Of a stretch of DNA of 64,000 nt, positions 33,297-44,627 are shown in pieces (the first letter of the stretch is position 1; the number at the start of each line of letters is the position of its first letter). Below the pieces are notes generated by a model, which saw nothing but the letters and a program-made list of their open reading frames with translations, did not search any database and was not told where the DNA came from. This DNA is from Rutidosis leptorrhynchoides. Its lineage: Eukaryota; Streptophyta; Magnoliopsida; Asterales; Asteraceae. The translations under genes and the position numbers were made by a program. The stretch is taken from positions 38,006,501 to 38,070,500 of the forward strand of contig NC_092340.1 of assembly GCF_046630445.1 (NCBI RefSeq), read 5' to 3'.

Positions 33297-33467
33297 TGCT
33301 ATAATTACAATCTTCTTTTCGACAATACTATTTTTCTTGAAATAACACCCAAGGACTTTTACCGAGTGAAAATAATCTTAGTTATTTTCTGATGTGGACG
33401 ATCCACTCCCATGGCAACCACAGAGCATACGATAAGTAGATTAATACACACTAGATATTAGACCTTA

Positions 33468-33480
33468 GCTCTTGATACCA
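33468..33480 (-). other. Copia primer binding site (tRNA-Met)
   Basis: On the minus strand TGGTATCAAGAGC, two bases after the 5' LTR. Confidence 0.9.
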
Positions 33481-33482
33481 CT

Positions 33483-33966
33483 TGTTGAGAAAAGCGACAC
33501 CGAATTATAGCAAACCGCTAGTAATAATTGAAATAACGACAATAAAGAGACACCAAGATTTAACGTGGAAAACCCCAATAGGGTAAAAACCGCGGGCAAG
33601 GAAAGAAACGTTTCACTAATAAGAATAATATGAATTACACTTCTCTCTAATTACAAGGATAAGCACAAATCTTTATATCTCTTGTAATTAGAAGACTAAC
33701 ACTCACTAACTCTCTATTAACTCTTTTAGTATATAAGATTGAAAGAAGTATTTTTTTGAGATGCTGAATGAACTATCTCATACCTCTATTTATAGTAAAT
33801 GAGAATGAGGTTAGTGAATCTAAACCTGAAACAATTTTGATACAAAATGGTAGGCACCAACCAAAAAATGGTAGGTGTGGTTTGCCAAGTTTGGCTATCT
33901 TTATGAACTATCCACTTCCAACTTTTATTTCAATATCTACCAACCACCCACTTTAATATTTCAACA
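33483..33966 (-). repeat. Copia 5' LTR
   Basis: 484 bp, differs from the other LTR at scattered single bases; flanked on the right by duplication ATTTC. Confidence 0.93.
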
Positions 33967-34276
33967 ATTTCTGTAAATACATAACGCTCCGTTAACTATG
34001 AATACGCACCCCAAAGGCCCTGCGGCATCCCGCGGGCCCGTTTTACTAGTTATTATTATTAAGGATTGTAACACAATAGTTGAATTTTAAGATTGAAGGC
34101 AAGTAGTTTCCTTATTTACTAATTAGATTAGGAAAGGAATCCTTCCTCATTGCCATTTGCCAAATTAAACGTTGAATCTTATTTATTGTATTTTACGGTT
34201 CTCCGATACTCTTCCAACAATTACATAAAAAAATAAAAAATTACATAACAATATTACGTAGTATTATATACCTATA

Positions 34277-35419
34277 TCTAAATGGCAAAGGCTAAATGAA
34301 TAGTACTATTATTTTTTCCGCTTTTCGCAAACTTAATCCCCCAACTTTTATTAAAATACAAATCGCACCCCCACTTTATACATATATTTTTTCCCCACTT
34401 TTATTAAAATACAAATCGCACCCCCACTTTATACTCTTATTAAAATACAAATCGCACCCCCACTTTATACGTATATTTTTTCCCAAATTTCACAAACTTA
34501 ACCCCCTAACTTTTATTAAAATACAAATCGAACCCCCATTTTACTAACTTTTTTTTTTTACTAATATTCAATTTTCACAAACTTAACTCCCTAACTTTTA
34601 TTAAAATAGAAATCGAACTCCCACTTTATACGTATATCTTTTTCAAATTTCACAAACTTAACCCCCTAACTTTTATTAAAATACAAATCGAACCCCCACT
34701 TTACTAACTTTTTTTTTTAAATAAAACCCGAACGCTAAAAGAAGCAACTTTCACAAAAGGAACAACCCTTCAATGTTAGATGTCGAAAAAAATTCTAGGC
34801 CAAATGAATAGTACTATTCCTTTTTTCACTTTTCGCATACTTAACCTCCAACTTTTATTAAAATACAAATCGCACCCCCACTTTATACTCTTATTAAAAT
34901 ACAAATCGCACCCCCACTTTATACGTATATTTTTTTCCAACTTTTATTAAAATACAAATCGCACCCCCACTTTATACTCTTATTAAAATACAAATCGCAC
35001 CCCCACTTTATACGTATATTTTTTCCCAAATTTCACAAACTTAACCCCCTAACTTTTATTAAAATATAAATCGAACCCCCACTTTACTAACTTTTTTTTT
35101 TACTAATATTCAATTTTCACAAACTTAACCCTCTAACTTTTATTAAAATAGAAATCGAACTCCCACTTTATACGTATATTTTTTTCAAATTTCACAAACT
35201 TAACCCCCTAACTTTTATTAAAATACAAATCGAATCTCCACTTTACTAACTTTTTTTTAAATAAAACCCGAACGGTAAAAGAAGCAACTTTCACAAAAGG
35301 AACAACCCTTCAATGTTAGATGTCGAAAAAAATTCTTTTTTACAAAATAGATCAAAACTTTTTTTTTAACTCGCATTCAAAACGGAGCCCCCGGCGCGAA
35401 GCGAGGGCTCCACAACTAG
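34277..35419 (+). mobile_element. Helitron-like element H3 with internal tandem repeats
   Basis: The right end has GAGCCC...GGGCTC hairpin (about 35384-35410), then CACAA and CTAG followed by T (35416-35419), a Helitron-type 3' end. A plausible 5' end is TCTAAATGGC at 34277, preceded by A. The body is two tandem copies of about 540 bp (about 34295-34797 and 34805-35336), both ending in the same GAAGCAACTTTCACAAAAGG block, themselves built from a repeated AAATACAAATCGCACCCCCA unit. No coding sequence. Confidence 0.5.
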
Positions 35420-35563
35420 TTAGAATTTCTAATTACTTACTCTATAACTACAGGGACTTATATATGAAAATCCACAAGTTAATGAGTTTATATTTAAGTT
35501 TATGATTTTCTTTTATATTTAAATAATGTACTTTTAGCCTCTCGTGTATCGTTTTAGTATTAA

Positions 35564-36174
35564 CTAGAAAAAATTCGATCGCGCGTTGCTGCGGTTGTAT
35601 TCGACGCGCGGTCGAATTTGGATATACGTTGTTTGGTACCTAATATATCTAGTAGGTTGGGTTGTTTGTTGGACGTGTATGTATATGTATGTAATATAGC
35701 TCGAAATTTTTAGCTTTTTTAACGATGTCCGTTTCGCGTATAGTTAGTCGCGTTGTGTTCGTAAAATTATTTCGAGTTGAACGGTGGTCTCGGAAAAATT
35801 TAACTCGCACCGAGTGAGAATATAGGGCCCGTTATTTAGTTTTTTTTAACGATGTCCATTTCGCGTGTAGTTAGTCCCGTTGGGTTCTTGAGATTTTTTT
35901 GAGCTGAACGGTGGTCTTGAAAAAATTTAACTCGCATCGAGGGGGAAGATATGCATTTTTGAAAAATCGAGTGGAGTTTATTAATAAAAATAAGGATTTG
36001 ACAGTTTGTACCCCTGTTTTGGGGGGTGAAGGTGCATAGTGTTAAAACTTGGAGGGAAAAAGTTGATTTTTTCCCTTTTTTTTATTTTATTTGCATTTGT
36101 CGTTTGGTTATGTTTTTTTTGGCCCAAAACGACCAAAACCCTCAGGAGTTTTAGTTTATAAAAAAAAAATATAA

Positions 36175-36180
<6 letters not shown>
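35564..36180 (-). mobile_element. Helitron-like element H2 (minus strand)
   Basis: On the minus strand the end is a hairpin ATTCGACCGCGCG/CGCGCGATCGAAT (35573-35617, one mismatch) followed by TTTTTT and CTAG (35564-35567). The body matches H1 inverted, including two copies of a block with GTTTCGCG and TATAGTTAGTC. The 5' border near the (TA)n tract is approximate. Confidence 0.5.

Positions 36181-36250
<70 letters not shown>
36180..36250. repeat. (TA)n tract left of the fold-back element
   Basis: About 35 units; the tract resumes at 36932-36984 on the other side of the element. Confidence 0.93.
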
Positions 36251-36253
<3 letters not shown>

Positions 36254-36929
36254 GTAGGATCAAGAGGGAAGTAACCATTGGGGGAAAGCGGGGGGAAGTA
36301 AAAACTTTTTTTTTTTTTCGTTTTCTGAAAAAACTTTGTTCACGAACATTATAGATGAGATGAAAATATGAACATTTAGTAGAGACACTTTGTGATAAAT
36401 GTTTTTATTTTGGCGGGAAAACGCTCGAAGAAATAATATATAACAATTATCGTGTTTTTCGAGCGTATTTTAAGGTTTTAGCTATTGGGGTTTAGATATT
36501 AGGGTTTATAGGGTTTAGATATTAGGGTTTAGAAATTTAGGGTTTAGGGTTTAGATTTAGAGTTTAGATTTAGGATTTAGATTGAGTTTTTAACACGAAC
36601 GGTTTAGAGTTTAGGGTTTAGGGTTTAGGGTTTGGTGTAAACCCAAAACACCAAACCCTAAACCCTAAACCCTAAACTCTAAATCGGGCTAAATTTTACT
36701 TCACAAAACATGAAAAAAAAAAAACGTTCATATTCGTCACGAACAATATTATCTTGAATGTTATTTTTGTCGATCGTTTTCCCGCCTAAATAATAACATT
36801 CATCACGAAGTGTCTCTTCTAAATGTTCATATTTTCGTGTAATCTTGATGTCGGGAAAAAAAAATTCAAAAAAAACGAAAATTTTTTTTTTTTGCTTCCC
36901 CCGATTGGTTACTTCCCCATTGATCATGC

Positions 36930-36931
<2 letters not shown>
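36251..36931. mobile_element. Fold-back (Micron-like) element in a (TA)n microsatellite, with telomere-like repeats
   Basis: The two ends are inverted relatives over roughly 230 bp (GGGGAAGTAACCA near each end; ATATGAACATTTAG and GGCGGGAAAACG further in). The centre has a perfect 36-bp inverted repeat (36603-36638 and 36648-36683) of TTTAGGG/CCCTAAA units with a 9-nt spacer, and more TTTAGGG units at 36484-36560. (TA)n lies on both sides, as known for the rice Micron family, which inserts in TA microsatellites. No coding sequence. Confidence 0.7.
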
Positions 36932-36987
<56 letters not shown>

Positions 36988-37317
36988 GCAGGAAAATGAA
37001 ATTTATCTTGCGTTTAAAAAAAAAAAAAAGGGGGAGTATAATTCAATTAATTTTCAGATCACCGATTAGTCCTCCAAAGTACAAATCGAGTACTCAACAA
37101 TTGCAAGTACTCCCAAGTCTTTTTTTGCGTTTACCCACGTGAGAAGTGTTCACCTTCGTTTGATTGTCGTTTTCTGTTTTTTTTTTTTTTTTTTTTTTCC
37201 TTCTCTCTCTCTAACAAACATTCATTCCTGGCATCCAAGATTCATCGAAACTTTACTATTCCCATTCCCAATTCAATCTCTTTTCAGGGTTTCTTCAGTT
37301 ATCTTCTTAATCCAAAC

Positions 37318-39096
37318 ATGGCTTCACCTATTGATGAAGGTACTATTTCTCTAAATTGCTGTCTTCTCAGTTCTCTGTACGTATATGTGTTGTTAATTAT
37401 TAATTACAATATTACATAGTTCACCTGCAGATTTTCAATTCACTACTATTAACTTTGTTATAGTTTAAAGTATCCAATTAAAGCTTGATGTTACAATAAG
37501 ATAACAATTAATTAAATTAGCCCAAGCTCTTGTATTTGATAGCTTAAAGTGTTATATTCAAAAGTAACATAGTTCATAGAAAAGTTGCATTTTTATTAAG
37601 GATCTCGATGTATACTTATGTTCTAGCTTAATTAGAACTTGATTTGTCAATTGTGGACTAAACATTGAATAAAGTTTGAACTTTAATTATTTGTATGTAA
37701 GTATTATAGTTTTTGCTGTACAAATAGGTCAATAGTACATACATCATCTGCTGATTTCTAACTTTAATTACATTTTCTTATCTTAGAAGACTCCAACATA
37801 TAATTGATGTGATAACAACCAACTAAATTAGTTCAGTTTCCAGTATTTAATAGATTATGCTCAAAAATTAACCTAGTTCTTAGGAAAATTTTGAATTTTG
37901 TTGTATGTGATGGTGTTATTTTATTAACCCAGTAATTATTGTTTATTTGTGTACTAGACATAGAAAAGGGACTAATGACTCCAACAAAGTATAATCAAAC
38001 TCAAAACCATCTTAGTGAGCCATCGCCTTCGCCGTCTTCCGCCACGGCTCCGGCACTGGTGCTGTCACATTCCGGCAAGCGGATGGATCAAGCTGGAAAG
38101 AAAAAGTACGTCAAGCAAGTGACAGGTAGACATAACGATACCGAGCTTCATTAATGCAGCCCAACGTGGGGATTTATCAGATGTGAAACAAATTCTTGAT
38201 GATATCGATTCGCAAATGGTGGGAACTTTAAGTGGGGCCGATTTTGATACTGAGGTTACTGAGATTCGTGCATCGGTAGTGAATATGGTGAACGAGTTGG
38301 GTAAAACGGCCTTGTATACATCTGCTGAAAAGGGGCATCTTGAGGTTGTTAAGGAGTTGTTGAAGTATTCTAATAAAGAGGCGATCACTAGAAAGAGTCG
38401 GTTGGAATTTGATAGTTTGCATATTTGCTACTAGTCAAGGACACGATGGTTAGTTTACGACCCGTGAATTTGAATAGAATCGAAAGATGTTTCAGTAATT
38501 CATATAAGTTCATTTTTAACGATGTGATGTTGTCACTAAATGGAGTTTTTATATCCATTTGAACTCATAAAATATAAATATTATTTGGAAGGTATAAAGG
38601 AGATATTTTGGGGGGAAATTACTTGATTAAAAAGAAATCTATAAAAAGGATTTTTCTGACGACAACTCTTTTTTAAGGCTGTCGTTAAGGTGTATTATTA
38701 ATGTGTTGTACAAAGCGGTTATTGTTGACTTTTACTTGATGGTTATTGAGAAGTACAAGTGTGGAGTATTTTTTGCATCTTAACGACAACCCTAAGGGCC
38801 ATACTAGAGAAAGTCTTAACCAAATAAATTTTGCAAATCATTTTGAGGAGTACCATTTCTTCGGGAAAGTGATTTTTTTGAAGAATATAACAAGTTTTTG
38901 TGAAGCTTGAATTTTTCTTGTAAATTTGACTATTTCTGTAAATATTTAATTTCCTCCCTTTTAGCAAAATTCCTTAGCATGTTAGGAGGATTATTATAAT
39001 GAGATGGTAGTAGGAGAAATCATTTTTCTTCTAAAAATATAACTTTTTGGGAAATTTTGAATTCTTTTGTTTTTTGTTTTTTGTTTTTTTTTTTTT

Positions 39097-39130
<34 letters not shown>

Positions 39131-41281
39131 AGAAGTTCTGACTTTTTTGTCAAATTTGATTTTGTGCTAAACACTGATATTTTTCTCAAATTTTGATTTT
39201 TTTAAAGTTTTTTTTTTTTTTTCTTACTAAATTTTGATGAACCTGATAAGCTTGAGATAAGGAAACTGATTCTTGAATTTAAGTTAAAATTACCTATATA
39301 TCCATGACACTTTTGTCAACAGATACGTTGTTGCATATCCAAACATTTAAATTTTGCATTTGTGTTTATTTCCTTTAATTCATGCCAATTTATATTATGT
39401 CACTCTATATTGTAGATGTGGTCAAACTACTACTTGACCATGACTCATCTCGGCAAACAAGATCCCAAGGAAACGCAACCCCTCTCATAACGGCAGCCAC
39501 AAGAGGACACACAGCTGTCGTCAAGGAACTACTATCGAAAGATCGTAGCTTGTTAGATATTCAAAGATCTAACGGAAAAACGCATTGCATTTATCAGCTA
39601 GATCAGGGCACGTTGAGATTGTAAAGGCCTTACTCGATAAGGATCCACTGCTGGCTCAAAGGACCGACAGAAAAGGACAGACTGCGTTACATATGGCTGT
39701 GAAAGGGGTTAGTAGTGAAGTTGTGAAATTGCTATTGGAGGCTGATGCAGCTATTGTTATGTTGCCTGACAAGTCGGGTTTTACGGCGTTGCATGTGGCC
39801 ACGAGAAAAAAACTGGCAGAGGTATACTTTATTTTGAACATTGTATAGTGCTGGTCATTTACTATATGTGGCAAGATGGCCGGGTCAGGTGGGTTGGGTA
39901 ATGGGTCAAAACGGCTCGTGTTTGGTTGATTGACAAACACTTTTATGTTCACTTTGTAATTCCTTTTAATTGATTGATATTATATATTATATTGTTAAAA
40001 TTTTAGTTACAAAAACAATACGTATTATCGCAATAAGAATCCGAATATATAAAATAGTAACGAGTTTTTTCCATGTTCGGGTTACCCGAGAGGGCGAGTA
40101 TTCAACCCATACTCAAATGTATGCGGCCCAGTCGGATTACTCTCTGTTTCCAACGCTTCCCTGACCACCACAAGATTCGAACCTGAGACCTTATGCAAAA
40201 TGTGAGGGCCCAACCCACTAAGCTATCATGTGATGGTTAATAATCAAAATATATGAATTATGTAATAATAGGATGATAAGGTATGCATAAAGCAGGATAG
40301 ACTTTGGAAGACTTTCGAACCGTTTGATTTGTTCCATCCTTGTCTAAACTTTTGTAATTGCCAACTTTCGGATAAATCATAACAAAAATTGACTCATTTG
40401 TACGTAAATGTGTCGAAATTACCATCTCTACAAATTGCATACATGAGACATATTTTCTTGCTGTTGCAGATAGTGAATGAGTTGCTTAGCCTCCCTGATA
40501 CTAGTGCTAACGTAAATGCACTAACCCGAGATCACAAAGCCGCTCTCGATATAGCCGAAGGCCTTCCTTTATCTGAAGACTCTTTCGACACTCGTGGTGC
40601 AGTCAGAGCAAACGAACTAAACCAACCTAGGGACGAGCTAAGAAAAACAGTAACTCAGATTAAAAACGACATCCACAACCAACTTTTGCAAACCAAGAAG
40701 ACAAACAAGAACGTTCAGCATCGCTAAAGAGCTCCGTAAACTCCACGGTGAAGGAATCAACAACGCCACTAATTCAGTAACCGTGGTGGCGGTGTTATTC
40801 GCAACCGTTGTGTTTGCCGCCATTTTCACCGTCCCTGGCGGCAATGACGATAACGGGATGGCGGTGGTGGTGGACAGGGCTTCGTTCAAAATCTTTTTTA
40901 TATTTAACGTGATTGCGCTTTTTAGGTCGTTAGCAGTGGTGGTGGTTCAGATTACGTTGGTTAGAGGTGAGACGAAAGCTGAAAGAAGTTGTTGAGGTGA
41001 TTAATAAACTCGTGTGGTTGGCTTCTGTGTGTACTTCGGTTGCTTTCAAGGCTTCTTCTTATATAGTCGTTGGTCGTAAATATGAATGGGCTGCGATTTT
41101 GATTACGGCTGTAGGTGGAGTTATAATGACAGGTGTTCTTGGAACCATGACTTATTACGTGTTTAAATCGAAGAAAATGCGATTGAAGAGAAAGAAGGAG
41201 AAGATAGCGAAAATTGGTTCGAACTCATGGCATCACTCTGATTTTTCAAATTCAGAAGTCGACAGAACCTACGCCATTTGA
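37318..41281 (+). pseudogene. ITN1-type ankyrin-repeat membrane protein gene, four exons, frameshifted
   Basis: Exons 37318-37339, 37958-38448, 39416-39821 and 40470-41281 all join at GT-AG sites. The product matches plant ITN1-like proteins (ankyrin repeats plus a PGG membrane domain, plasma membrane, salt/ABA responses): KKKYVKQVTGRHNDTELH, ankyrin units GKTALYTSAEKGHLEVVKEL and GQTALHMAVKGVSSEVVKLL, then NSVTVVAVLFATVVFAAIF-TVPGG, further helices and a C-terminus SNSWHHSDFSNSEVDRTYAI. Single-base shifts break the frame near 38150, 38424, 39583, 40724 and 40990, and a few codons are missing near 40590. Splice sites are intact, so this is a decayed gene or a locus with sequencing indels, not a processed copy. 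A SINE sits in the third intron. Confidence 0.88.
40065..40236 (-). mobile_element. tRNA-derived SINE in intron 3 of the ITN1-like gene
   Basis: Minus strand: A box TAGCTTAGTGGG, B box GGTTCGAATCT about 40 nt further, then a non-tRNA body ending near GGTAACCCGAACATGG and an A-rich run. Typical pol III promoter layout of a plant SINE. I did not find a clear target duplication. Confidence 0.75.
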
Positions 41282-42249
41282 AATAACACGATGTAGTCGT
41301 TACTCTGTTGTTTATAGTTGGGTTTAGTCAACAATCGAAACCCCCGAAGTTATAGAACACTGAACAAATTGACCCAGTTAGTGATCTCAAAAGAGTTGGG
41401 GTGGTTATTGATGTGTTATATTCTGATATAAATTTCAGATCTTTATTGTATAGTGTGACTCTTGATAGCACCTTTTGTAATGGTTTTCATCAAGTAAATA
41501 TGCATGATATAAGAACAAGAGACTGACAATATTGCTACCATGATATATCGGCTATTTGTTACCTAGTTTTTTTGGAGCTTGTAGGAAATTTTAGCTTCTA
41601 GCTTTTATGAAAAAAACTCTCATATAATAAAAGGATTCGTTTGATTAAAAGAGCTTAAAGTTTTTAAATGGATGGAAAAAGCTAGAAACTAAAAGCTACA
41701 AAAACTAGCGTTTCAGAAAAAGCTACAGTTAACAAACATTCCCGTTGAACCGGATATTTCATTTTATAGCAAAAATTTCAATACGATCAAAGAAAGGGTA
41801 GTTGTAAACGGGTTCTGGTTCGGGTTTGAATGCTGCATCGGTGGATGATTCAAATATGAGGATGGATGTGGCGGATAAGTTAGAGTGACCTTAGATTTGG
41901 TAGCTTTAATGGTGTAATAATTTAAGACGATTTATTGGTTTCCCTGTTGTAGCGAGCCCATTGAAGGTGTTTAAGGTACCCCTGAGACACCTATTTTATG
42001 GAGGGAGTTTTCGAATAGTGCGGGTATTAATAGAGTTGCGGACATTATGAGTGGTTATAAGAAGTCGAGGGTTTTGGTGAAGATTCGGTCATGAATGATT
42101 CGTCTCCTTCAAAGGATGGAGCGGGTTTAGTTGAGGTGTCATGGTCATGGATGGAGCTTCGATTCGTTTTGGCGTACGTGAGGTCGGATTCAAGAACAAT
42201 GAGAAAGGTGATGCATTTTATCTGTATGATCTTGGTGTTCAAGAAAGAA
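41282..42249. other. Downstream flank of the ITN1-like gene; possible MITE at about 41540-41745
   Basis: No coding sequence recognised. The block 41540-41745 begins GGCTATTTGTTACC and ends GGTAACAAAC-like when inverted (GTTAACAAACATTCC), with AGCTTTT-rich arms between, as in small hAT-type MITEs. Weak evidence. Confidence 0.3.
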
Positions 42250-42263
42250 ATAGGTTGAACTCA

Positions 42264-42583
42264 ACCACCGAGGCATTTGCCTGAGTGGTATCGCGGTGGT
42301 GTTTAACACCCTCGCCGGGTAAGAGGTCCAGGGTTCGAACCTGGCTTCTGAATGACCAAATTAAACATGGACTGAAATAAGCTCCATTGAGGTCAGCCCA
42401 AAGGGAAGGTTTTACCGAACCGATCCGAGACTAAGGTCCGGCCCGCCTGCCCCTCGGGATGGTTTAAGGGTTCGGATCCCTGTGATCGTGGTTCGGGTTT
42501 CCTGCCCGAACGTGTGTGTGTGTGCAAATGATGACTAGGCTTCGGTCCTGACTGATGCAATCTTGCCGTTCAAAAAAAAAAAT
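42264..42583 (+). mobile_element. Complete tRNA-derived SINE with 14-bp target duplication
   Basis: Begins ACCACCGAGGCATTTGCCTGAGTGG (A box TTGCCTGAGTGG), B box GGTTCGAACC about 60 nt in, a GC-rich body, and a poly(A) tail (42572-42582). The direct repeat ATAGGTTGAACTCA flanks it exactly (42250-42263 and 42584-42597). It is full-length and its duplication is perfect, so the insertion is recent. Confidence 0.9.
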
Positions 42584-44060
42584 ATAGGTTGAACTCAGCT
42601 TTGAGGGAATGAAATAAGCAGAAGACTCCTACCTGCATTCTAATTAGTTGTTTTATTTCGTTTCAATTATAGTTGAAAAAGGAATGTTCCATTAGCTAGT
42701 ATTCAAACCCTCGTTTTTTATTGTTTTCATTCAGTTTTTGATTGATTAATAAAAGAATAGACGTTGTCGCCTATTATCTTGAACTGGGTAGGTTCTCTAC
42801 GTAAAATCGTGAAGTTTTTGACGATTATTTATCTTTTCTGTTTAAGCAATCGAACTTTAATCCGCATTATGTGGCATCGGAAATGGCTAAACAAGAACAT
42901 AGTGGTCGGTATTACAAGGAATCAAATCACAGAATCCCCGAGAGAGGCAGTAATAATGATTTTCTTGATGCTGTCATATGGTATTACAGGGGAACGAGTC
43001 ACAGATCCGCTGAGAGAGGCAATGATAATGATCCTCGTGATGCTGAGACCGAGAGATTGAATCGCAGGATTTAAGAGTTGGAATTAAACTCTTTGGACAA
43101 GTACGAAGGTAGTGATTTAGAGCAAATCTTTAACCCGAGATACATTCCCGCACATATTGTAAATGAAGATTTCGAACCCATATGTGATACAGATGGTGAG
43201 GATGAAGAGCCACAAGTGTATACAGATGTTGAAAATCCGAACTCAGCTATGATACCAATGGTGAAAAGGATGTGGATTTTATGAATTTCATTGCGTTGAT
43301 GATATGATGATACAGGCATCAAATATGTTTGTTTATGGTGTAAAAGCTAAAATGGGAGGTGAAGACATAAAAGTCGAATCTTGTGCTGTTGTCTCTATTG
43401 ATGGGAGTATTGATGGGAGATCTGTTCTTGCTCTTCATCATTACTTTAAGTGGATCCATGAGAACTCCCTTACGTATGCACATAAGGTTTACTTTGAGCT
43501 CAAACACTAAGGGTCTCAACTAAAAAAAATCATTGATGAACAGCCTTCTCATTTACGTGAAACATAACAGAAGCTAGCAAAGATTGCAGGGAGCATGAAG
43601 AACAATGGTAGCAATGATGTAGAATCGATGACGAGCCTTTATGAAGAAGAGGAGGATGATGCATATTATCCATATGAACCCAGTGGGCCGCAAAGCTTGC
43701 GAGCTGGATTGGGTCATGTGCTGCTGATGGGTTATTGTGAAGACTTTTGGGCCGTTTGTTTGGTAGCCAAGAAAGGAATAGGTTGAAGTCGGCTTGGACG
43801 GAAAGAAATAGCAGATGACTCCAACATGCATTCTAATTAGTTATTTTACTTCGTTTCCAGTTATAATTGCATAAGGAATGTTCCGTTAGCTAGTATTTAA
43901 ACCCTCATTTATTAATGTCTTCGTTCGGTTTTTGATTGGTTAATAAAAGAATAGAGGTTGCCCCTTGTTATTTTGAATCGAGAAGGTTCTCTAAGTTAAA
44001 CTGTGAAGGTTTAACGGTTATCAACCTTTTTAAGCCATCAATCCTTAGTCCGCATTTAAA
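42584..44060 (+). mobile_element. Unit between direct repeats (about 285 bp) with a degraded gag-like core
   Basis: The blocks 42584-42871 and 43776-44059 are direct repeats (shared GCATTCTAATTAGTT, GGAATGTTCC, TTAGCTAGTATT, TTAATAAAAGAATAGA). Between them is decayed coding sequence, including MASEMAKQEHSGRYYKESN, RDAETERLNRRI and an acidic stretch, which may be a Gag remnant. The repeats could be LTRs of a small element or a local duplication. The SINE lies in the first copy. The whole is broken in several places. Confidence 0.4.
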
Positions 44061-44179
44061 GGTTTTTCAAATAAGAAGGTTTCGGAAGTTGGCCATTTCA
44101 CTCTTAGGGATCAAGACGAGGAGGTTGAGGAGGCTAATGGCGAAGGTTTTTTTTATGGTTTATTAAGACGTGGGTTATT

Positions 44180-44615
44180 ACCCCGTTCATCGGGTGTAAG
44201 TATTGATAATTGTTAATCTAATGTGATCTCCTATTCCTTTAATTCTCGCTCGGGAAAACCGCTTCGTCGAGAAACCGTTGATGGTAAGTTGAAAAAAGTG
44301 TTACCAATGATCGCAACACTTCATCCTCGACCGATTAATTTTCTTGGGTTGTTTTTTTTAGTTGTCGTGTTGTTTGTATGTTAGTATAGTTTAGTAGCGG
44401 GTAGTGGTTTATGTATCTGTTGTTTTTCTTGTAGTGTTTGCATGTTTGGTGTTGTTTAGCTTGTTTTCTTTTTGGTTTGTCTTGATGGTAAATAGTGCGC
44501 GTTCGGTGTTGTTTTAGCGTTTTGTTTTCTAGTTTCGAGTCTTGCCTATTCGGATTAGTTGTATTCTCGTTGGGTTATCTCATTTTTTGATGAAAGAACT
44601 TTAGTTATATAGTTT
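44180..44615 (+). mobile_element. Possible 5'-truncated LINE tail
   Basis: A T/G-rich non-coding stretch (GTTGTTTTTTTTAGTTGTCGTG; TTTTTGATGAAAGAACTTTAG) ending in a simple A/T tail. It resembles the 3' UTR of plant L1-type LINEs. No reverse transcriptase part is present, so the call is tentative. Confidence 0.35.
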
Positions 44616-44627
44616 TATTTATTTATT

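Larger units (their letters stand above)
28957..33966 (-). mobile_element. Ty1/Copia element, Tnt1/Tork-like, minus strand, nearly whole
   Basis: LTRs at 28957-29441 and 33483-33966 (485 and 484 bp, ends TGTTGA/TCAACA) and duplication ATTTC on both sides (28952-28956 and 33967-33971). The primer site is 33468-33480 (TGGTATCAAGAGC on the minus strand) and the purine tract AAGTGGGAGA lies beside 29443. Gag, protease, integrase, reverse transcriptase and RNase H follow in the Copia order. The coding region is in several open pieces, so it has a handful of breaks but looks nearly whole; the LTRs are similar, so it is not old. It sits inside H1. Confidence 0.95.
28285..34049 (+). mobile_element. 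Helitron-like element H1, split by a Copia element
   Basis: The left part 28285-28956 plus 33972-34049 makes a short non-autonomous unit. The right end has the hairpin GGCCCTGCGG/CCCGCGGGCC (34016-34038), then 7 nt, then CTAG followed by T, as at Helitron 3' ends. Part of it matches, inverted, H2 at 35564-36180 (ACTAA and TTTTGGTCG at the start; GCGTATAGTTAGTC motifs). The 5' border is approximate. No Rep/helicase is present. Confidence 0.55.

Noticed and set aside
36484-36690. Interstitial telomere or chromosome-end relic
   Set aside because: The TTTAGGG units lie in both orientations as arms of a fold-back element bounded by (TA)n, with genes further on; an element origin explains this better.
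36679-36933. 84-codon minus-strand frame
   Set aside because: Lies in the arm of the fold-back element with homopolymer runs; no recognisable protein.
43304-43786. Host protein-coding gene
   Set aside because: Short acidic frames are interrupted and lie between direct repeats; no family match that I recognise.
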